Shown one piece after another: positions 59,699-64,000 of a DNA stretch of 64,000 nucleotides. Under the pieces are notes generated by a model that saw only the letters and a program-made list of their open reading frames with translations, was not told where the DNA came from and ran no database searches. Numbering within the stretch: position 1 is the first letter of the stretch; each line of letters starts with the position of its first letter. Made by a program: the position numbers and the translations under genes. Source of the DNA: Actinacidiphila guanduensis (lineage in GTDB: Bacteria > Actinomycetota > Actinomycetes > Streptomycetales > Streptomycetaceae); contig NZ_FNIE01000017.1 of the NCBI RefSeq assembly GCF_900103985.1, forward strand, positions 1 to 64,000, in the 5' to 3' direction.

Positions 59699-60586
59699 TC
59701 AGCCTTTCTGGTCGTAGTCGGTCGAGAACGCGATGTCCTTCGTCGACTCGAGTTGGTCGAGCCGGCGGGTGAGGGCGGAGTGGATTCCGGCGTAGGCGTC
59801 GCTGCCGAGGGCGAGCCGCGCGGGCGCCGGTGTCGTCGCGGCCGAGGCGATGACGGCCGCAGCGACCTTGGCGGGGTCTCCCTGGGCGTTTCCCGTGAGG
59901 TTGCCGCCGGAGGCGTCGATGTACTGGCGGACCTGGCCGACGGGCGTGTCCGCGTAGGCGTCGATCGCAGAAGCGATCGAGAGGGCGGCGCCGAAGTCCG
60001 TGCGGATGTTGCCCGGCTCGATGAGGGTGATCCCGACGCCGAAGGGCGCGACCTCCGGCATGACCGACTCCAGGAAGCCCTCCACGCCCCACTTCGAGGC
60101 GTGGTACATGCTTCCGCCGGGTGTGGTGATCTGGCCGCCCACCGTGGAGGTCTGGATGAACCGGCCGCCACCCTGGGCCCTAAGGTGCGGGAGCACGGCC
60201 CGCAGCAGCTGGATCGGCGCCACCAGGTTGAGCGCGATCTGCTGGGTGATGGCCTGGTCGGACAGCTCCTCGGCAGCGCCGAAGGCTCCCGAGCCGGCGT
60301 TGGAGAAGACCACGTCGATCCGTCCGAGGGCGGAGAAGGCCCGTGCGACGACGCTCCGCAGCGCCTCGGTGTCGGTCACGTCGAGCTGCGCGGTCCACAG
60401 CCGATCGCCGTGGGTACCGGCCAGGTCGTCCAGCAGCTCCACGCGTCGCGCCACGGCCGCGACCCGGGCGCCGCGATCGAGCAGCTGCTCGGTGACGGCC
60501 CGGCCGATCCCGGACGACGCACCCGTGACGAACCAGGTGCTTCCGGAGACGTTCCCGGCCGGGTCCTCGGGCGAGTTCGTGTTCAT
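59699..60586 (-). CDS. Short-chain dehydrogenase/reductase
   Basis: 295 aa. TGASSGIG, R46-R48 in AAVARRVE, SNAGSGAFG, Ser in QTSTVGG, YHASK as YxxxK, EPGNIRTDFG. It is a paralogue of the SDR at 57536. The ATG follows AAGGAG at nine bases. It lies 163 bases after the double-SnoaL gene on the same strand and is likely transcribed from that gene's promoter, which carries two TetR sites. Confidence 0.9.
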   Translation of the reverse strand: MNTNSPEDPAGNVSGSTWFVTGASSGIGRAVTEQLLDRGARVAAVARRVELLDDLAGTHGDRLWTAQLDVTDTEALRSVVARAFSALGRIDVVFSNAGSGAFGAAEELSDQAITQQIALNLVAPIQLLRAVLPHLRAQGGGRFIQTSTVGGQITTPGGSMYHASKWGVEGFLESVMPEVAPFGVGITLIEPGNIRTDFGAALSIASAIDAYADTPVGQVRQYIDASGGNLTGNAQGDPAKVAAAVIASAATTPAPARLALGSDAYAGIHSALTRRLDQLESTKDIAFSTDYDQKG

Positions 60587-60749
60587 GAGGTGCAGCTCCT
60601 TGCTGGACGGAATCAGGGGAAGCAGTAGAGAGGCGATGGGACGGTGGGCCGCGGGACCCCGGGACGGGGCCGGTCTGCGGCGGCCCGCATGGCGCCGTCC
60701 CGCTGCGGCCTGGCGCGGCTGGGGGCGGGACGGCACCGCGAACAGGCGA

Positions 60750-61613
60750 TCAGGCGGCCTGGTGCAGCGCATGGGGTGCGAAGACGCGGGAGCGGACGCG
60801 CCAGCCGTCCTGGGTCCGCACGTAGTGGTCGGTGCACACGCCCATGGCGAACGGGAGGGTGTCGTTGCCCTGCGGGCCGTCCGCGACGTAGGCGGTGACG
60901 TGGAAGGTGCCGCTGGCCTCGGTGGGGCTGTCCGTCGTGAAGCGGAAGTTGCTGAGAACGTGACGCAGGTTGCCGAGCGGCCTGTCCCTGTCCATGGCGC
61001 GGCCCCAGTCCCGGATCGCCTGGGTGCCGACGGCAGGCTCACCGAAGGTGCCGATGCTGCCGTCCGGGGTGAAGAGTTCCGCGACGGTTTCCGCCACGCC
61101 GTCGTCGACGCGCCAGTTCACTTCGGTGGCCAGCCGTTCCAGCGTCAGGTGCTCGGCGTCGCCGACGAGGGTGCCGATACGCCCGGTCGGGGCGGGGGCG
61201 CCGTCGTCGGGGCTGTCGGCGGCGGCCAGCTGCTGGAGGAAGAGGGGGACGCCGACCTCCGCCCAGTGCTCGGCGATCATGCCGTCCCGCACCACGTCGA
61301 CGGTGGTGCCGGTCAGGGTCGCGGTACGGCCGCTGGAGGGCACGCCGAAGAACTCGCCGGTCTGGCGCCCCGTGACCGCCCAGCGGGTGGCGACCTTCGC
61401 CCCGTCGGCGACCTGGTCGCGCACCTCGACCCGGACATCGGTGAAAGCGGCGAACAGCGCCTGCTCGGCAGCCAGCCAGGACTCCCGGGTGAACTCGTAG
61501 CCCGACGAGGGGTGGATGACCAACTCGGGCGACACGTACTGCGCCCAGGTCGTCTCCAGTTCACCCTTCTCGTAGCTGGCCCAGAAATCGCGGACGACCG
61601 TCTTGGGGTCCAT
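60750..61613 (-). CDS. Two-domain SnoaL-like protein (tandem NTF2 fusion)
   Basis: 287 aa. Residues 1-135 are a SnoaL polyketide-cyclase-like domain (VVRDFWASYEKGELETTWAQYVSPELVIHPSSGYEFT, VVRDGMIAEHWAEVGVPLFLQQL). Residues 150-287 are a second, SnoaL_4-type domain (LTLERLATEVNWRVDDGVAETVAELFTPDG, YVRTQDGWRVRSRVFAPHAL). Most SnoaL-like proteins hold one such domain of about 130 residues, so this is a fusion. ATG 61613 follows GAGGAG by seven bases. First gene of the operon with SDR and AKR; its promoter has TTGTTT-17-TACGCT with operators at both ends. Confidence 0.85.
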   Translation of the reverse strand: MDPKTVVRDFWASYEKGELETTWAQYVSPELVIHPSSGYEFTRESWLAAEQALFAAFTDVRVEVRDQVADGAKVATRWAVTGRQTGEFFGVPSSGRTATLTGTTVDVVRDGMIAEHWAEVGVPLFLQQLAAADSPDDGAPAPTGRIGTLVGDAEHLTLERLATEVNWRVDDGVAETVAELFTPDGSIGTFGEPAVGTQAIRDWGRAMDRDRPLGNLRHVLSNFRFTTDSPTEASGTFHVTAYVADGPQGNDTLPFAMGVCTDHYVRTQDGWRVRSRVFAPHALHQAA

Positions 61614-61688
61614 GGTCTTCTCCTCAGTGTCTGCCGCGGCCCTTGCGGCCCGGCGATGAGGTGCGGCCGGCGCCACACCGAACATTGC

Positions 61689-61746
61689 ATCCATCCGGTT
61701 GGTTTCGAGCGTAGCGCGATCCCGAGATGAAAACAACCAGATGGTT
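61689..61746 (-). promoter_or_regulatory. SnoaL-operon promoter flanked by two TetR-type sites
   Basis: On the minus strand TTGTTT (61731-61736), 17 bases, TACGCT (61708-61713). AACCAGATGGTT (61735-61746) overlaps the -35 box; AACCGGATGGAT (minus strand, 61689-61700) lies just downstream of the -10 box. A repressor binding both would block initiation fully. Confidence 0.7.
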
Positions 61747-62297
61747 TAACGATGCCGGTATCCGGCGGCTTCGGCTTGTGCACCGCGGCCACCCGGCTCC
61801 GGCCACACCTTCGCGCCACCGGGCCTGCGACCGCATCGGTCATGTGACGGAGGCGGGGTACCCAGGAGGGGGAGCGGAAAGCCGGTCCGCCGATCGGGGC
61901 TCCGTACCGCCCTGCCCGGGGGGCCGTCGGCACCGGTCGAAGGCGCGCGTCCGGGCGGTCCGACGTGCGTCGCCGACGCCGTCCTCACCGGGCCGGACGG
62001 CGACCACAGCACCCGGCTCAGCCATTGCACGCGCGCCGCACGTGATGGCCTCGCCGTCCGGTTTCCCGGAGGTCAGCGCGCTCGCCGGCCGGATCCGCGC
62101 GGAATCAAGCGGCGTGTGGAACTGGGCTGATGCCGGAACCGGACCCACCGGCCCACCGGCCCGGCGTCAGGCAAGACGTGGGAACAGACCACGGGCGTTG
62201 GCGATGGTGAGCGCCCACCAGGTGGTACCGGCGGGCTGCGGCGCGCGGCCGCCCGCGGCACGGCATCCGACCAAGGGGGTGCCGGCAGGCCTCGCCC
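61747..62297. other. Intergenic region, no clear gene
   Basis: 551 bases between the SnoaL promoter and the 3' end of the TetR gene. Open frames occur on both strands, as expected at this GC content, but none shows a known motif or a ribosome-binding site. A short plus-strand fragment CVADAVLTGPDGDH near 61965 may be a relic. Confidence 0.4.
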
Positions 62298-62894
62298 CTA
62301 CGCCTCTCCCGCAGAGCCGGACCGTTCGCCAGGAGGCAGGAGCCGGTCGGTCATCGCACCGACCGCCGCGACGACGGCCTCACGGTGGCGCAGGCGCCGG
62401 GTCTGCTCGTCCGCACCGCCCGGGTTGCGAATCGCGGGCGGCGTGAAGAGCCATGCCTGCGCTGCGGACAGGGCGATCATCAGCGCGTCCATAGCCGCTT
62501 CGAGCGTCGCTCCTCGCGCCTCGGCGACCTCGCGTGCCTTCTCCAGGTGCGCTTCCAGCTCGCCGGCCGATGCCTCAGGACGCTCCAGGGCCTTCCACTG
62601 CGTGAGCCTGATGAGCCCGGGATCATCGACGAACGCGTCAAAGAGCGCGCCCGCGTAGGCGCCGAGGTCACTGGGCGTGAACGGCACCATATCCGCAAGC
62701 ACACGCAGGCGGGCTCCCAGCACGGCATCGAAGAGCTCGTCCTTGGAGCCGAAGTAGGCATAGATCGCCTGCTTGTTCGCCGGTGCCGCCTTGGCGATCC
62801 GGTCGACACGGGCACCAGCCAGGCCGTGCGAGACGAACTCGTCGTACGCGGCATCGAGCAGGCGCGCACGGGTGGCGGATGAGTCGTAGACCAT
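62298..62894 (-). CDS. TetR-family repressor
   Basis: 198 aa. HTH residues 7-55: ATRARLLDAAYDEFVSHG, ARVDRIAKAAPANKQAIYAYFGSKDELF. The ligand domain is helical (LTQWKALERPEASAGEL, AAMDALMIALSAAQAWLF). The ATG has no Shine-Dalgarno; TAGTCT lies six bases upstream (62901-62906) with TTCACA 18 bases further, so it is probably leaderless. A dyad fills the promoter spacer. The same motif occurs ahead of the SnoaL-SDR-AKR operon and of the SDR at 57536, which are the predicted targets. Confidence 0.9.
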   Translation of the reverse strand: MVYDSSATRARLLDAAYDEFVSHGLAGARVDRIAKAAPANKQAIYAYFGSKDELFDAVLGARLRVLADMVPFTPSDLGAYAGALFDAFVDDPGLIRLTQWKALERPEASAGELEAHLEKAREVAEARGATLEAAMDALMIALSAAQAWLFTPPAIRNPGGADEQTRRLRHREAVVAAVGAMTDRLLPPGERSGSAGEA

Positions 62895-62900
62895 GTGTAT

Positions 62901-62930
62901 AGACTAAAATACAAACGTCTGGTTTGTGAA
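62901..62930 (-). promoter_or_regulatory. TetR promoter with operator in the spacer
   Basis: Minus strand TTCACA (62925-62930), 18 bases, TAGTCT (62901-62906), ATG after six bases. ACAAAC-gtctg-GTTTGT (62911-62927) is a perfect 6-bp dyad inside the spacer; AACCAGACGTTT read on the minus strand matches AACCAGATGGTT at 10 of 12. Confidence 0.7.
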
Positions 62931-63488
62931 TACGATCAGCCTCGGACGTGCGCTTCCCACGCCGGTTCCGTTTCAGCCGATGTTTCACGAACGCCGTCCC
63001 GTCATGAGGCAGTTTCAGTAACCCGGGTGCGGCGCGCCCCCGCAAGGGACCGCGGTCACGTCACCTGGGCACTTCCGCCGACCCCGCGCCCCGCCCTCCC
63101 AGCAGCGTGTGCCTCTTCAAGGGACGGAGCGGTTGCGCGCATGCCGGAACGCCCGCTCCGGCCGGCGCCCGGGTCGGGCGAGCGGGCGTCATAGGCGCCG
63201 ATCAGAGCAGTTGGTGGAGATCCGCGCCGTCGGGATCACCAGGTCCGGGGATGTGCAACTTCTTGACGAAGTATCCGGGATCCGGCCCTTTGTGCAGCGA
63301 TCCGCATTCACTCCGTGAAGACATGGCTGCCGAGCGCACACGGCGAGGATCCCGCTCAACCCCTCTGACCAAAAGTCAGTAAGGTTTCCTGTCCGATGCC
63401 TTGACGGGCCGTCCGCTTCCGCGAAGACTCCCGGACAGCTCAGCCGAATGAAACACCCCCCACCACCGTGTTTCTCATGGAGCCCCGC
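62931..63488. other. Intergenic region ahead of the chitinase gene
   Basis: 558 bases without a convincing gene. ACTTC-TTGAC-GAAGT near 63250 is a short dyad. The promoter of the chitinase gene must lie in the right half. The DasR-type element ACTGGTCTAGACCACT and the direct repeats usual ahead of Streptomyces chitinase genes were looked for by eye and not found. Confidence 0.5.
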
Positions 63489-64000
63489 ATGCGACTGCGT
63501 CACGGCATGGCCGTCACTGTCACGACGGCCCTTGCGTCCTCAACCGCCCTCCTGGGCTCCATGGGTACGGCCCATGGCGCCTCCCCCGCCGCGCTCCCCG
63601 CCCACTTCGCGGCGCCCTACCTCCAGATCGACGGCAACACGGCCAACGACATGGCGGCGGACATGAATGCCACCGGGCTGAAGAACTACACCCTGGCCTT
63701 CCTCATCCCGAGGTCCGGGTGCACCGAGCAGTGGGAGGCAAGCGGCGATTCGATCGGCGCGTACGCCTCGCAGATCAGCGCCATCCAGTCGGCGGGCGGC
63801 AACGTCGTCATCTCCTCCGGCGGAGCCGAGGGAGGGGAGCTGGCCGAGACCTGCACGTCCGTCTCCTCGCTGACCGCCGCTTACGCGAACATCGTGAACA
63901 CCTACGGCGTCACCCGGCTCGACTTCGACATCGAAGGCGGCACCCTCGACGACAGCGCGGCCAACCAGCGCCGCAACCAGGCCCTGGCAGCCCTCCAGGC
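63489..64000 (+). CDS. Secreted GH18 chitinase, C-terminus outside window
   Basis: The first 170 codons are present. A signal peptide (MRLRHGMAVTVTTALASSTALLGSMGTAHGAS) is followed by the start of a GH18 barrel: FAAPYLQIDG, LAFLIPRSGC, GGNVVISSGGAEGG, and the catalytic motif LDFDIEGG, with D145, D147 and the proton donor E149. This is the layout of the bacterial ChiC/ChiD-like GH18 chitinases. The ATG at 63489 is chosen because GGAG lies six bases upstream; an ATG four codons earlier is less likely. No stop occurs before the window ends. Chitin or a related glycan outside the cell is the substrate. Confidence 0.88.
   Translation, partial: MRLRHGMAVTVTTALASSTALLGSMGTAHGASPAALPAHFAAPYLQIDGNTANDMAADMNATGLKNYTLAFLIPRSGCTEQWEASGDSIGAYASQISAIQSAGGNVVISSGGAEGGELAETCTSVSSLTAAYANIVNTYGVTRLDFDIEGGTLDDSAANQRRNQALAALQ

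Noticed and set aside
62931..63488. DasR-type or direct-repeat control sites ahead of the chitinase gene
   Set aside because: Looked for because Streptomyces chitinase genes often have them; no matching sequence was found.

Overview
The window is very GC-rich actinobacterial DNA. It resembles a Streptomyces chromosome or a close relative: codons end almost always in G or C, GTG and TTG starts are common, many genes join by 4-base ATGA overlaps, and several regulators look leaderless. No rRNA, tRNA, CRISPR array, transposase or phage gene was seen. About 52 protein genes are called, two of them cut by the window ends, plus two gene remnants and a set of candidate operators.

Left part (1-26 kb). 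A secreted DNRLRE-type protein runs off the left edge. Next comes one tightly overlapping nine-gene operon (2550-13492): a SIS-domain sugar isomerase/deglycase-like protein, a PfkB kinase, an Asp/Glu/hydantoin racemase, a ring-acting amidohydrolase, a PuuE-type polysaccharide-deacetylase-fold hydrolase, and a complete Dpp-type ABC importer. A GntR/FCD regulator converges on it. It reads as uptake and breakdown of a sugar-linked nitrogen heterocycle or Amadori-like compound, and it is the best candidate here for an undescribed pathway. After it lie a Tat-exported multicopper oxidase, a NarL-type two-component pair, a flavin monooxygenase of acyl-CoA dehydrogenase fold, a small winged-helix protein, a secreted beta-helix protein with two F5/8 domains, and a PAS-PAS-GAF-SpoIIE phosphatase.

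Right part (26-63 kb). This is an accessory region made of short operons. Each pairs a local regulator (MarR x2, AraC, MerR, LysR, TetR x5) with redox or hydrolytic enzymes: seven SDR/NAD-binding oxidoreductases, an aldo-keto reductase, a quinone oxidoreductase, a luciferase-like monooxygenase, an F420-oxidoreductase-like protein, SnoaL/NTF2-like proteins, a homogentisate-dioxygenase homologue, CocE-type and metallo-lactamase-fold hydrolases, an AidB-like acyl-CoA dehydrogenase and a gamma-glutamyltransferase-family protein. Near almost every regulator there is a clear dyad. Several dyads recur at more than one promoter, so the regulons can be drawn from sequence alone: CGACCnnnCGGTCG at three places, AACCAGATGGTT-like at four, a LysR-type element at 44.2 and 57.2 kb, and AGTTGACGCRTCACCTAT at 26.1 and 27.7 kb. 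A luciferase-like gene with an internal deletion and a truncated TetR gene show recent loss and rearrangement.

The window ends in the 5' part of a secreted GH18 chitinase. Functions are assigned by reading motifs and domain order. No database search was run, so substrates are inferences unless stated otherwise.
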